Source: Priapulus caudatus
Taxonomy: Eukaryota > Priapulida > Priapulimorpha > Priapulimorphida > Priapulidae
Length of the DNA stretch: 64,000 nucleotides
Assembly: GCF_000485595.1 (NCBI RefSeq)
Contig: NW_014577311.1
Location: 123,176-187,175 of the forward strand
Direction of reading: 5' to 3'
Position 1 is the stretch's first letter. Every line of letters begins with the position of its first letter. Both the position numbers and the translations under genes were made by a program. Positions 24,501-39,500 of the stretch are shown in pieces. Below the pieces are notes generated by a model. It saw nothing but the letters and a program-made list of their open reading frames with translations. It was not told the origin of the DNA and ran no database searches.

Positions 24501-27500
24501 CTTGCATTTCTTTCCGATCATACAAAATACATATAGACATATATTTTCTGCCAAAAAAGTGGGGGGGCCCGGGCCCCCCCGGCCCCCCCGTACGCGCCGC
24601 CCCTGGGTTATACTCGGCTGATCGCGCACATTATAGTTTTATGATCGGTCGTCCCAAACCGTTTGTGACAAACACTGAGATTGAAACGGAAACGCATTAT
24701 GGTTGTGTAGTAGCTGAGACAGAGCGAACTATCTGTTGATCTGTAACTCGGCAGAAAAGAGCCGTGAAGATCATCGTTTCATTTTCATTTGTCAGCAATG
24801 GAAAAGCCAGTTTTGTATTGATTAATCTCGGGTTGGTATACCTATACTCTATTACAGGTAGTTAGATTTTGACTAAAACTGCACTTACTACGCATGTAAA
24901 ATAAATATAAATATATATTTAATAGAATATATATTAGGATATATATATATATATATATATAGAATTAGAAGTATATTTTTAAGTCAAATATGTGATGGAT
25001 TAGGATCGTCTATTAGCTGTTATAAACAGTCAGCATGGTCGCTTGTTTCTTCGCAGATATGCCGTGTCTGACATGGCTTACCGCTCGATGCTGGCTGAGC
25101 GACGTGACCAGTGTGTGCTCATATCGGGGGAGAGCGGTGCCGGCAAGACGGAGGCCACCAAAAAGATGCTCTACTACCTAGCAGAGGCAAGCCACCATGC
25201 TGCTGAGGTCGACAGGGTGAAAGACAGACTGCTGCAGTCCAACCCAGTGCTAGAGGTGTGTGTTTGCACATGCCGAGTGTGGCTCGCACCCCACATTGTC
25301 TTGAAAGCTGTCGATGTATTCAAAAGCATGTAATTCCTTGTCGTAGCATCTAGTTATGATGATTCGGTAGCACCGATCAAACCTTATTGTCACGAAAATC
25401 CTGAAATGGACATGGATCCTGGACAGTACCATAATGCAAGTAGGGGTGGTCTTTTATGCCCCTGCTGCAGCTGTTGAGTAATGGAGCTTCTGTAGAGTTT
25501 TTTAGTGGAGGCAAGAGCTTCAAAATCAATATTAGGAATCAGTCTGAGTTTGTTTAAGAATGTATGCTCAGTGGTTTACACATCTTTCTAGCAGAGCACA
25601 CCATCTAATAGGTTCTGGAAGTGTATTGCATAACTAAAACCTCTCACGTTCCTCTCTCAACAGGCTTTTGGAAATGCAAAGACTACGAGAAATGATAATT
25701 CTAGCCGGTTTGGGAAATACATGGACATCCAGTTCAATTTTAAGGTAACAAATTTGGTTTAGTCATGACGAATTTCCTCAACAGCAAAATCGTCATCCTT
25801 ATTATCATCATCATCGTTATCATCATCATCATCATCATCATTAACATCGTCATCATCAGCATCATCATCATCATTATCATCATCATCGTCATCATCATTA
25901 ACATCATCATCATCAGCATCATCATCGTCCTCATTAACATTGTGGCCATTGTAATCATCTCTGTTCTAATTACTGACAGCAATAATGTGGTGGGTGTGCG
26001 AGTGGGAGCAAGGGTAGAAGTATATTAGTTCTTCCTTTCTTTCTTTTACTGTAGGGCGTGCCAGTTGGAGGCCACATACTCAATTACTTATTGGAGAAAT
26101 CCCGTGTCGTGCATCAAGCTAACGGCGAACGTAACTTCCACATCTTCTATCAGCTGCTAGCCGGAGCAGACGAGCGATTGCTACAAAGGCTCCATCTAGT
26201 GTCTGATCCTGATCAATATTTCTATCTTAAACAGGTATGTGCTAGGCGTTTGCGATGGGCTGTCTTGTTCAAATACGTTGTAGTTCTATCTGTATCATCT
26301 GTACAAATGATGGAATTTTACACGAATGCTGGCAGTAGGTAATTCATGCTAAATGTATGTGATATATGATGTGTTATTGTCATGCAGGGTGGTTCCAGTC
26401 AAGCGAGAAGGATCAATGATGAACAGGATTTAAAGGTCGTTAGGCGTGGCTTGGAAGTGGTTGACTTCTCACAGCAAGAGCAAGATGTGAGTAAGAACAT
26501 CTTATTGTCACCGTAGCTAAAGTTGACATCGTCATCGTCATTTTGGCATGTGGAGCTGTCACGTGCGTTTTTGCTCGTGTGCGATCATGACCGATCTGAG
26601 TCGCTTTGGTTACGTTGAGGTATCGTTGTCCTTCACAGGAGCTTTTTGCGATCGTGGCTTCAGTGATTCACATGGGGAACATTACCTTTGAGGAAGAGGA
26701 TCACATCACTCGCGTGGAGGATGGAGAACACGCCAACGTGGTTGCACAGGTCAGACAGCTGTCATGTCGACTTCAATCCAACCTTACTGTGCATTTATTG
26801 AAGTGGAAACAGCTCGATTATTCAAGGTTAATTCAAATTACGTATTTCATGTCTATGGCCAGAGTGTGCGTGGTGTACATAATCTCTTCTGTTACAGTTA
26901 CTGGGTTGTCCCTTGGATGTACTGAAGCAAGCTCTGACACACAAAGCTATAGAGGCTCGTGGTGAAAAGGTAGAGTGCACTAAGTGCATTGATCACATTA
27001 ATCATAGTGTTAATTAAGTAACATATAACATTTCTTTTATTATTAGCTCGTCTGACGTAGTCAGGTGCAGCTTGTAGAATTGCATGATTGTCCGTCCGGC
27101 CGTCCGTACGTCCGTCAACAGTTGGGCACAAATCTAAACAGCTCGACGTACGGATTCGAAAGTCGGGACGTAGGGAGGTAATCCGAAAACGAGTTGGGAT
27201 GTCGAAGCTGTGGGTCAAAGGTCAAAGGTCAAGAGGTGTAAAAGAAGGGGGAACATTCCCTTCTTAACTTAAGGTATAGGGAGGAAATGCAGAATTGCGG
27301 CACAAATCTAAACGGATTGACCTAGGCTTGTGATAGTCGGTGTATAGCACATCCTGGTAGGAAAAGCCATCACTGTGTCGAAATTGGAGGTCACAGGTCA
27401 AAGGTCAATGGGGCACAGGGCAGATTTTAGACATTTTCTGAGGACATGGTCTGACGGAGCGATTGAAAAACTTTTTTGTTTCAGCGGTGACCTAGCATTT

Positions 27501-30500
27501 TTATGGCTTTATTGAAAGGACCATAAAATGTACTTTCCGCTGACATGCGAAGAGTAAGTGTCGGATAACCTTTTGACCCTCAAGAGGAGGGTTAAACATG
27601 GATTTGTTAACTGTTAACAAAGGACTGACCTGCTTTTGCTATTGTGGATGTGAGGCTACAGTTGCACAGTTCAATTGCAAAGGCAAATGTTTGTTGAACA
27701 AGGTTTACGCTCCTTAAATCTCATATTATTTTCTAAAGCAGTCTGTATTAGCACCCTGAGTAGCACCCTGTATTAGCACACTGTAATGAACCCTGAATGC
27801 TCACGTGGGTAGGCAAAAACATGGGGGCACCCCATTACGCATGCATGGGGGTGAACTGGCACTATTCTAATCATAATTCTTGCCTGGCAACCTGCAATGC
27901 AGATGTGTTAACTCACAGTTGAGCGAAATTCTTGCCTGCCTGAATATACTTGGATTTCAGCAACTCAATCCTAGATATATATGCTCTGAGCACGAACGCG
28001 GTGATGGGAGGGTGCTCTTCATTCGTTTGCCAGTGAGTTTAGCATCAGAACACTTGCCGTCAGGTGAGCGCTGTCGCTCTGCAGCACTTGTTCATTGTGT
28101 TATCTGCTAATCTGAAAATGAATTGTAGACAAGGAAGTTGTGCCTGTCAGTACAGCATATGGATATGTTTACTGTACTCTTCCTCGTAACTCCAAAGATT
28201 GAGGAACTGCCAGCATGTTGACAGTGAATGAATGTTTAATCTATGTTGTAGTAGTCATGAATGGTTTCTAAACGCACAGTCTGAGCTGGTTGATAATTAT
28301 TAACGAGACGCGTGTAGTGTGTCACTTTTTAAAAACTGCATTCGTGTTAAATTAACGTCAAAATATCTATCAATCTAGCTTAATGCTGTAAGCAGAATTC
28401 TTTTGATTTTAGCTGTCTAAACGTCTTTGAAGTTCCGACGAGAATTTATAATTAGATATGTCAAGCAATGCATTTCAACATGTATACATCAAGCACCATT
28501 CAACTTTAATGGCAAGTTTTCAAACTGCCAGATTATTCAATTGCTTGCTTGGATAAACGAAACCAATTAAATTCTACATGAGTGAGTTCGTGACAAAAAT
28601 GAGAATATTTAGCCGTGTTATGGAGCAAATGTGAAACTGAGTTTTAAAAATGCGCAAAATGGCCCGTGTCTTGCACTTTCATTAGCTTTGCATTCAGCAT
28701 GAAGCATTATGAAAGCATTCAGGGCAATGGTCAAGGTTGGAGATAATTTATAGCCAATTATTCTTATCCTGCTTGAATATATATTAGGAACTTATTAACT
28801 CTTTTGGTTGCAGATGCATACCCCTCTGAGTCCTGACCAATCTGTCTATGCTCGTGATGCGCTTGCCAAGGCTGTGTATGAACGTCTGTTTACGTGGCTA
28901 GTTAACAAAGTCAACTTCTCTCTGGCGTTTGAGGTAAGTAAATTATATAGTTTATTCGGTACAAAACATTTGTCACAAGAGAGTTTCGTCTGCCCTGCCA
29001 GTGCACTTGACAAGGTGCAGTAGGCAGGGGATACTAGGCAATGTATATTTACAGTTTTTATGAATTGATTAACTGAATATAATATATTAATATATTTTAC
29101 GACCTTTGTTTTCAAATATGCAGCACCGGGCAGATAAGCTATCTTATGTGAGTATGAGACATGTGCTAGTGCCAAATAGCCATGTAGCATGAGCTGTGAC
29201 TGAATAGTATTAAGGATGTGCTGGTTTTCTATTTTTGTTTTTTGTAGCTGCACGTGTAGTTTTGGTTTTGACTGGTTTCACGATGAAAGGATTTTTTTAA
29301 CAATTTGGGCAATACCCCTGCAACATGCTAGGATATGCATGGTCTCGTGGACGTATTTCTTGCTAGACACCACTTTAATTTGCCAGAAGTAGTTTGTTAT
29401 CGATTGATTTGTTTTAGGAAATGTACTCCGCGTCAATGGTGCAGGCAGTTCAACCAGCTTTGCTAGATTGCACACCGTTGTTCTATGTTTACTGTGATTT
29501 ACCAATTAGTTAAGGCTTTTATTCCAATTACTACCCCACTAGTTGCCTTGTGTATGAATGTTATGCTGGCCTGCATTGGCAGCATCCGGAACATCTTGTG
29601 GCATGGTAGCCAATCCACAGACTTACAGCCTCTTATATTTAGCCAACATGACTGTTACTAATATGCTGTCTCTCTCTCTGTATCCCTCTCCCTCTCTCCC
29701 TCCCTTCCTCCCCCCTCTCTCTGTGTCTATCTCTCCCCCTCTCATTCTCTCTCCCCCACTCTCCCTCTCTCTTACTCTCTCTCTCCCCCACTCTCCCTCT
29801 TTCTTACTCTCTCTCTCTCTCCCTCTTAAGCATGCGATCACGTAACAGACTGCTTGAATGACTGGCATGTATAATAGTTTTGACGTGTAACTGGCAGTAT
29901 TAGTCTACTAGCCACCCCTATGTGTTCTTCATTGAACCTAGAAATGTCGAGTACTATAAGGTTTTATGTTGGAAATGCAATATACAGGTCATAAGGACTC
30001 AGAAACTGCCGGATGCTAATTTGCATATGTGTAGCATTTTGCATAATCGGCCTAATTAGCATATTAATTAGGTCAAATTACTAAATCAAGAATATCTTCC
30101 TTAGTAATGCACATAGAGACTTCATTCGTGTGTCTAGACCCATGTTTTCGACACTAAGCAATTGATCTGACATGGATTCAAACCCCTACCATCCTTCCGA
30201 CTGCCAGAAATCCAATATGGCTGCCATGCATAATGAGGTAAACCGTAACATCACCATAACTCAGCAACTGTTGGAAGATAGAGACTTTGTTTTGATGTTT
30301 AGACCCATGTTCTTAACACCAAGGATTCCATCGTCTATAGGACTTATATATTTAACAGTAAGTTATTATTATATACGAAAATGTTAAATATTACGATGCA
30401 GCTAGATCATGGAATACATAGATGAACACCCAACACCATCAAACTACATACTATTTGCCTTCGTCTTCATGGTTGTGATCATTCTCTCCAGTCTCCAGAT

Positions 30501-33500
30501 CATCTTCTCCTTCCTTCTGCTCTTCATACCCTTCTTCAGCATCATCTCGTTGTGTCAGTGAGTTACAACACTCATTTCCTCCTTCACACACACACAGTAG
30601 CAGACCTGTACATGACAATCCAATTTGCTGCACAACCACACTTCCTGCTGCGTGCAATTCCTCCTCTGCTCGCGCAGCCTGCAGCTAATGACGTCCATCG
30701 AGGTTTTTTGGTGCGGTAGGTTCTTTTGACAGCACTGGTACCACTTCATCATTTAACGTAACTTTCCATCCATAGTTAGTGATTTGCGGACAGCAGGAGG
30801 GTCAGCCTTGTCCGCAGCCTTCCATAGCATCATTTGGAGATGTGCTCTCCGGATATGGAATCCCAGGTTGATGTCTGTTGGTGGAAGGGACTTCACGGAT
30901 AGAGGATTCTTTCGCTTGCGATAAAAGTGGGATGGATCCGTGCTTGCCATCAATGCCACTGTCACCAAGCTCGGGAGAAATGCAAAAGAATATTGGGAAT
31001 GCACGCACTCTCAGGCTGTGACACTGTGTCCTATCCTAATGGGAAAGGGAAAGTGTCCGCCCTGAAAGTGCTCAACCAGACTGATATTGCTGGACTAAAC
31101 TCAGTTCTTGGAGAGAACGATGTCACTGACAGTGACCTGATGGCAACTGGCAAAGCCTTCTTCCTACATTTATATGGCCAGAAGAAAAGCACGTCAATGA
31201 ATGCTTCCAGGTACGAGATTATCGCAAGCGAAAGAATCCTCCATCCGTGAAGTCCCTTCCACCAACAGACATCAACCTGGGATTCCATATCCGGAGAGCA
31301 CATCTCCAAATGATGCTATGGAAGGCTGCGGACAAGGATGACCCTCCTGCTGTCCAAATCACTAACTATGGATGGGAAGTTACTGTAAATGATGAAGTGG
31401 TACCAGTGCTGTCAAAGAGACCTACCACACCAAAAAACCTCATGGACGTCATTAGCTGCAGCTGCCGAGCAGAGGGGAATGCCTGCAGCAGGAAGTGTGG
31501 TTGTGCAGCAAATGGATTGTCATGTACCTGCTACTGTGTGTGTGAAGGAGGAAATGAGTGTTGTAACTCACTGACACAACGAGATGATGCTGAAGAAGGA
31601 TATGAAGAGCAGAAGGAAGGAGAAGATGATCTGGAGACTGGAGAGAATGATCACAACCATGAAGACGAAGGCGAATAGTATGTAGTTTGATGGTGTTGGG
31701 TGTTCATCTATGTATTCCATGATCTAGCTGCATCATAATATTTAACATTTTCATATATAATAATAACTTACTGTTAAATATATAAGTCCTATAGACGATG
31801 GAATCCTTGGTGTTAAGAACATGGGTCTAAACATCAAAACAAAGTCTCTGTCTTCCAACAGTTGCTGAGTTATGGTGATGTTACGGTTTACCTCATTATG
31901 CATGGCAGCCATATTGGATTTCTGGCAGTCGGAAGGATGGTAGGGGTTTGAATCCATGTCAGATCAATTGCTTAGTGTCGAAAACATGGGTCTAGACACA
32001 CGAATGAAGTCTCTATGTGCATTACTAAGGAAGATATTCTTGATTTAGTGATTTGACCTAATTAATATGCTAATTAGGCCGATTATGCAAAATGCTACAC
32101 ATGTGCAAATTAGCATCCGGCAGTTTCTGAGTCCTTATGACCCTGTATATTTCATTTCCAACATAAAACCTTATAGTACTCGACATTTCTAGGTTCACTA
32201 GGCTGGCTAGTAGACTATATAGGAAGATGTGTATGACTATGTGATCAGGAATGCATTGACATGGCTAACAGGAGCTAACCGGAGTACCCATGATGATACG
32301 CAGGGGCGGATCAAGAGGGGGGTCGAGGGGGTCCGGACCCCCCCTTTTTACCACAAAAAAAGAGAAAAAAGCATACACACGCACGCACGCGCGCGCGCGC
32401 ACACACACACACACACACACTTCTTTTATATTGTCTCCATAAAAAAATCTTGTGTAGCGCTAGTTTTTCTGGTAAAGATTTACTTATATATATGTAAATT
32501 CGTTATAAAAACCTAGAAATGGGCAAAGAGGGGTCGGCAGGCGTCCGGGGGACCGGATCTGATAAATTTTTGCATTCTAGACATCAAAATTACTGCTCAG
32601 ATGATCTCAGAATGCACCAATTTTTAAAAACAATCCCCCCCCCCTAAGTGGCCTTCGGCAGCTTTTTAAAAACACCAGAAAAAGGAAACCCTAATACGAT
32701 TATCTATGTCTGATATTGTTTCAATAAAATTTTGCTTTGTCGACTTAAAATTTAATACAACGACATTTTCCGAAGCATCGCGTGCTCTATGCGGTCGCAA
32801 TAAGACTTCCCTCCGAAGAAAAAAATATGTATGCCACCATTCATAATGACATGTGACTGTTACGTGACGACCAGGACATAGCAGTCCTCGCGTGCTTGCT
32901 CTGTGTATTGACCGCTGCTGTCTGCTGCTGTACACAGGAGCAGCACGGTCAGACCGTGATGGGACTGCTGGACATCTACGGCTTCGAGATCTTCGACGTG
33001 AATGGCTTCGAACAGTTCTGCATCAACTACTGCAACGAGAAGCTGCAGCAGCTGTTCATCGAGCTGACGCTGAAGTCAGAACAGGACGAATACCTGAGGG
33101 AGGGCATCGAGGTGAGCTGAAGCTGCACTAGCCTTATATGTTAGGCTCTAATCATATGTTAACCTTTGATGTTTAGGCCATAATAAAAATATTGTTTGTT
33201 TGCCTTCACCCGACCGACCCGCCAAAAAGGGGCCGACTCAAACAATTTTATTGATCTTTCCCATTCATTTTTAGCTCACCTTGACATCGTCAAGCTGAGC
33301 TATTGCCATGGGTCGTCGTCCGTTGTGCGTCCGTCCGTCCGTCAACATTTCGCTTCGGTCAACGATAACTCAGGAACCGTTTGGCCCACATGTTTGAAAT
33401 TGGGTATAGTTGTTACTGCTGTGCTCCCATATTAAACGTCCTATTTTGAAGCACGCCAGTCGATGTACTTTTGAGCCACGGCAATTTTTTGGCAAAAATG

Positions 33501-36500
33501 GGAATTGCCATTAGTCAGTTCAGGTTCAACGGATTTTGCTCATTTTTGGTATGTGAATGAATAAGGGCTAGGGGTTTTGATATTTAAAAAAAATTATGCA
33601 AATTAGGTAGGGTTTGGCAATTATATAGCATATTATATAGACACAAACAGTCTGTGGTGTCACACTTGTCTCGTTCGTTTTACAAGATTTCATTGACAAT
33701 ATCTTTAATGTAAAATTGGTATTTCCTTTCCACCCTGCCGATAAAACGTCTATATTAGAGTAAAGATTTACAAAACATGTTGGAACACAGCATAACCTAT
33801 TTATTTCAAACGCCATCGCTACAAAGCGGGTATAGCGCCATCTACGGTCACAAATTGTGATTCATTTTGGTTTATAAATTATTATTGCGATATACAGATG
33901 GCAATCGTTTCTATAATGTACGTCGATGGTTGCTCAATTAAAACTGACTTCTTCTTACTCCCTCATTTGTGTCCTTTTTTGTGGTGAGCTACAGTGTCAT
34001 TGACACTTTCATTTTTTTACAAATTGAATCACTGTACATTATATAAATTTGTGGGCAATACATTATATGTACCAAGCAAAACAAACATGCAACATAAAAG
34101 GTATCTCCACACAAGCACACGCCAGCATGTAGACCCCATACTGAAAATGACACCCCCAAAAAAGCCTACCTACCTAGCCAAACTATTTCAGCCTGGGTCG
34201 GGTGAGGGCAAACAAATATGTTTTTAATTGTGGCCTGAAGCTGCACTAGTCTTCTTTGTGGAGCATAGAGAAACAAGCTGCAGGCCACAGTTTAACAGAC
34301 GAGGTTCGAAATTTAAGGGCAGCGAACAGCAGTTCTATAATCTATTCCATAATAATATTGTCTCACTTTCAGTGGGAGCCAGTGGAATACTTCAACAACA
34401 AGATTATCTGTGACTTAATTGAGGAGAAGCATCGAGGCATAATTGCTATATTGGACGAGGAATGCCTGTTGCCGGGGGAGACCACAGACGCTACTTTCTT
34501 ATCCAAGATGGAGGACACAGTTGTACATCCGCACTTCCGAGATCACAAGGCAGCCAGGAAGGAGATCTCCAGAGAGGTTAAGATGGAATTGTTTTTTATG
34601 AGGAGAAAACAGCTCTAGTACAGTAACGTGTCCTGCGATTTTTAGTTTAGCGACATTTTGGCTTTGCACGTGGCGTGTATACTTTTATCCACATTATTTC
34701 AGTGTCTTATATTGAGTCTGTTCTTCCTCACAGGAGTTTCAGCTGAAGCACTATGCCGGCGATGTAACGTACAGTGTGACCGGCTTCCTAGACAAGAACA
34801 ACGATCTCCTGTTCAGAAGTCTAAAGGAAGCCATGATAGAGACGACTAATAGCATCACCTCCACCATCTTCACAGCTGCCGAGATGGAGAGCAAGAAACG
34901 GCCGGAAACGGTGAGAATTCTGGTGACGACTGCTCCGACATCATCTACACACGCACCCTCTGTCTCGTACACTGACGCTGTCGATGACTCAATGACCAGC
35001 GTCGTTCGTCGATGCAGAGCCACTGTGCTAATCCCGCTCTTCTCTTACTCTGCTTCCAGGCGGGAACACAGTTCAAGACGAGTCTTTCACAGCTGATGGT
35101 CATCCTCATGTCGAAGGAGCCGTCGTACATCCGCTGCATCAAGCCGAACGACGCTAAGCGGTCGGGCATCTTCACGGAAAAGATCGTCCGGCACCAGGTG
35201 AAGTACCTGGGTCTGGTCGAGAACCTGCGGGTGCGGCGCGCCGGCTTCGCCTACAAGCGCAACTACGACTTCTTCGTGCATCGGTGAGCACCGTCGCCTC
35301 GAGATAGTTTATACAGGGTTTCTTATACATAAGAGGCACAGTGGCGCACCGCCATTGTCAAATTTAACATCGCCGTTGTGAAAATGTTCAAATGCAGGTA
35401 AGACATTCAAATTTTTTAAATTTTGCTAGGGGAAGACCCCCCAGAACTCCCGCATCTGCATGCGTGCCTACGACACACCTTTGAATCCATCATGCGTGTT
35501 TTTTCCCAAACTGACCATTACCTCCTTTGTCTAATTTTCCCTCAGAATAAACCCTGTTATAATGTCGGTCGTTACACGATGGCTGAGCTAGCAGTGTGAC
35601 AGCGCTTGGGGTGAGCTTCTCAGATGAATCTTTGCAAATGTATTCGTGTTTAGATTAACAGTATGTTCACTGTCGATGCCAGGGGTTTCTATCGTCGCGT
35701 GTATTGTGTGGTATGTGTGGTATGTGTTGTATACAGGGAAAATGCATAGGTAAATTTCACACGTCACTGCATTGGCGCGTCGCTAAAATGATGTAAAATA
35801 TAATGGTGTAGGGAATATTTGTGCCAACTTCTGCGATAAAATATTTGAACACCGATTTCCATAGAAGTGTATAGTTTAGTGGCGTAAATCACAATGTAAA
35901 CTCATGTAGCCACTAAGCCACCATCACGGATTATCTTGCATTGCCCATAGTCACAAGAGTATGAGTCAGCGATCCATGGTCAATTAACAGGAAATTACGC
36001 ACGATATCATTTCCCATTTTCCAGCACTAGATAGTTCTTCCAGCACTAGATAGTTCTTCCAGCACTAGATAGTTCTTCCAGCACTAGATAGTTCTTCCAG
36101 CACTAGATAGTGCTGACATCCTTCCTCGTCTTATTTCTCAGGTACAAGAGTCTTTGCCCGGCTACGTGGCCGAGCTTTAACGGTCCGGCGAAGACGGGGG
36201 TGCAGCTCATCTGTGAGCACCTCGGCTACAACCCCAGCTCTTACAAGCTCGGCCGCACAAAGATATTCGTGCGAAGCCCGCGTACGCTGTTTGAGACAGA
36301 GGATGCCCTGCAGCAGAGGAAGCATCAGCTCGCCTGTCTCATACAGGCCAAGTTCAAGGGCTTCAGGCAGAGGCGAGCCTACGTGAGCATGCAGCTTGCA
36401 GGTACGCATGCACAGACGTTTCGTCAACAACTTGACAAAATTTTATTTTTTGGAATTCTAAACTTGGATGATAGTTTTTTTTTAACGGCAACAGTCATTT

Positions 36501-39500
36501 TTGTTTATTTAAAAATGTCACCTTTAAGCCTCGTTATTGAGAGCGTAGCCCATGGGTATTACATCAGTGTGAGCGTTGATGTGGGATTGATAGGGCTGTG
36601 AGGGGAGTGACAAGTGCAGGGGAGTTCGACAAGTGCAATACAGACGTGACGGTAATCAGGGGTGTGGGGGGGGGGTCAAAGCGGCAATGTTTTATGAGAA
36701 GGGTTGATTCTCCGAGCTGATTGTCGGTACTTTTCCTAACTACTGTTACAGTGACGTGCATCACCAAGTATTGGAGGAGAGTACTAGCTAAGCGACTGCT
36801 CGCCAGGCGGCGCCACGCTGCGATCGTACTGCGGAGATTTGTGAAGGGTTTCATGACCCGTCATGAGCCGCCGTGTGAGGCCAATGCCGAGGTGCGCGAT
36901 ATTACCGTACCTGTGTCAACACGTAGTCCATTCTTTATTCCTATTTATTTTTTATAGTCCCTATTTCTATTTCCTGTTTATTTTTAATTAATGTAGATGT
37001 ATGTTCTTTATCAACAACGCGTGCAGTTCTAGTAGGAAAGCAGCGTAAGAAAGCAGCGCACACTTGTGGTTTGCTTTGCCGTCGTTATCGCCGACAACAT
37101 TTTCGCTCGCTCGTTAACCCCGAGTTTACGCACTGCTATTTCACAGTTTCTGCAGTACGTGAGGAGAGAGTACCTGCTGAGACTGAGCAGGAAACTGCCG
37201 AGATCTGTGCTGGATAAGGTGTGGCAGCCCTGCCCGAGAGCCGTCAACGAGACAGACGTGCTGCTGCATCCGTTATGCACGCGGACGCTCGTGCGAAAAT
37301 ACGTGCGCTCACTATCTCCAGAAAGGAAGAACCAGGTGTGTTTGATGGTGTATGCATTTAGTAGGTTCAAATTCAAATTCAAATAAAATTTATTTTCATC
37401 GGTATAAAAATTACAGGAACATGAGCTGTATTTAGCTCGTAGACCGATATCTAACATGAGCAATATACAAAATTTACATTTAAAACAAAATAGGATGATA
37501 TGATTATGAATATTTACAATGCAAATGATGAGAAAGGATGACTAGTAATTTAAAGTCTAGTCAAATAAAAGAAAAAAGGAACTAGATTAAAATTGATGAT
37601 TAGGTTTGATGATTAGGGGGCACTGGAGCGACACATGGAACATTTGCAGGTTAGAAGTATTCCAGTTTTTGTGTTTATTCGTTGTATTTTGGCAACGAAA
37701 ATATATGAGCAGGGCCAATGTTTAAAATGCAATGTGCTGTTGTTTCAATGCATTATTGTCAAGTATTGTTACATGACACGTGTACCAAATAGCAGAATGG
37801 CTTGTATTATCCAATACTGCACTGACGAATTTCGAGATTATTTCATTTGAGAAAATACTGACTTAATTGGTACATAGTTTTAGTATTATTTCCACAGTTA
37901 ATATTCTAGGTTTGAATGAAATTATTTATGAATAAAATCAGCTGCATTACTTGCGTTAGTTCCTAGATACGCACCAACCGATATGTTATTATGGGGAGAT
38001 GATTGCCTTGAAGATCACTGTTAGCCTTTGACTGCTAAGGTGCAGTTTTTTTTCAGACAAAAAAGTACACTGTGGGTCAAAATTTCTAACAACTTATTTT
38101 CGAATTTGTAATCGATGTCATTTGCTTTTTTTAAGCTGGAACAGAAAGTGGTGGCTGAAGCCATCTTCCGTGGTAAAAAACAGAGCTACCCAGCCAGCAT
38201 CATGGATTACTTTCAGGATCACCGACTACCAGATAACATGGCACAGTCACAATTCGAAACAAAAATTAAACCCGGGGATGAGAAAACAATGGTATGAAGC
38301 AATTCTGATGTATGTGCGAGATGCAGTTCTCAAGTGGTTATCTAAAGTTTGTGCTATAAATATGACATTTTACTGAAATGTGGAATTTTATGAAAAATTA
38401 TCTGTTACAGTATTCCACCATGGTAACGAAGTATGACCGACATGGTTACCAGCCGCGCAACTGGATGCTTTTCGCAACCAACAGTGCCATCTATCTGCTG
38501 GATGAGAAAAGTTTTAAGCTGAAGCACAGGATTCCATACACGACCATTAAAGGTACTTCTTGTTATGTAAAAAGAACAGTCAACTATGTTCAGTTCAGCA
38601 GAGAATATTGATGTACTATCTAACAGTGCTTGCTGTACATTGCCATCTAATGATGCGAATAAAGTCACTTTTGTATATTTATAATTAAGTGTCAACAATT
38701 CTCACTATTCACAATTATTGACATGAACCCTTTTAGATAAAAAAAATTAATAAAGCAATAAATTACTAAGAGATTAATATAATGTGATATGCTAATTGTT
38801 ATATTTTCAGGGATCTCAGTCAGCTCTCTAACAGATTCTGTGTTTGTTATACACATTCCTACTGAGAACAAGAAAGAAAAGGTTAGCAAACAGTTGATAT
38901 TCAAAATTGTTGTTAGTGGGTTTGGGATTGAAACGGTTGCTTTGATTTTAAACACTGTATCGTTTAACATAGTTTAAGGTATATCTTTTATGCATTATCA
39001 TTACATGATTTTTCCTCTATGCATTTCTTCTTTGGCGCTCATGTTTAATGCAAATCTTCATATTGTGTGATGTCTTGATCATCATGTGTGCCACCTTTCA
39101 TCTTCCAGAGTTTTCTACCTCATACTCGATCTATCTTTTCTTATATATATATATATATATATATATATCTGTACTGTATCCATACCTGTTCTATTAATGC
39201 TACTCAGGATACACAGGCAGATGCATTTGTTCACAAGGTATATTTCTACCATCCTTGACAATGTTGGCTCACTGTTGCATGCACATGTCAAACATGTGTT
39301 TCCATGCTGTATGTGTCCGAGTTTCTAGTATGTTGCCTGAAGGTGTTGGCCTTCCATCAGGGAATAGAATGTTCACGTGTGAATATGTTGATGTGTATGT
39401 GTGTATGCCATATACAGTCCAACATTTGACATTAATTCTGTTGAATTGTGCACTTCAGTTATTATGATTGCTTTCAATTAGAAGGTTGTATTTTTCGTAA

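Noticed and set aside
30753-31004. Minus-strand gene overlapping the XPG-like fragment
   Set aside because: It is the inverted copy of the same 3' half in the left arm, extended by chance into the loop.
15812-36115. Regular repeat arrays (15812, 16681, 21364, 36021) as CRISPR candidates
   Set aside because: Units are adjacent without unique spacers, and the genome is eukaryotic. They are minisatellites.
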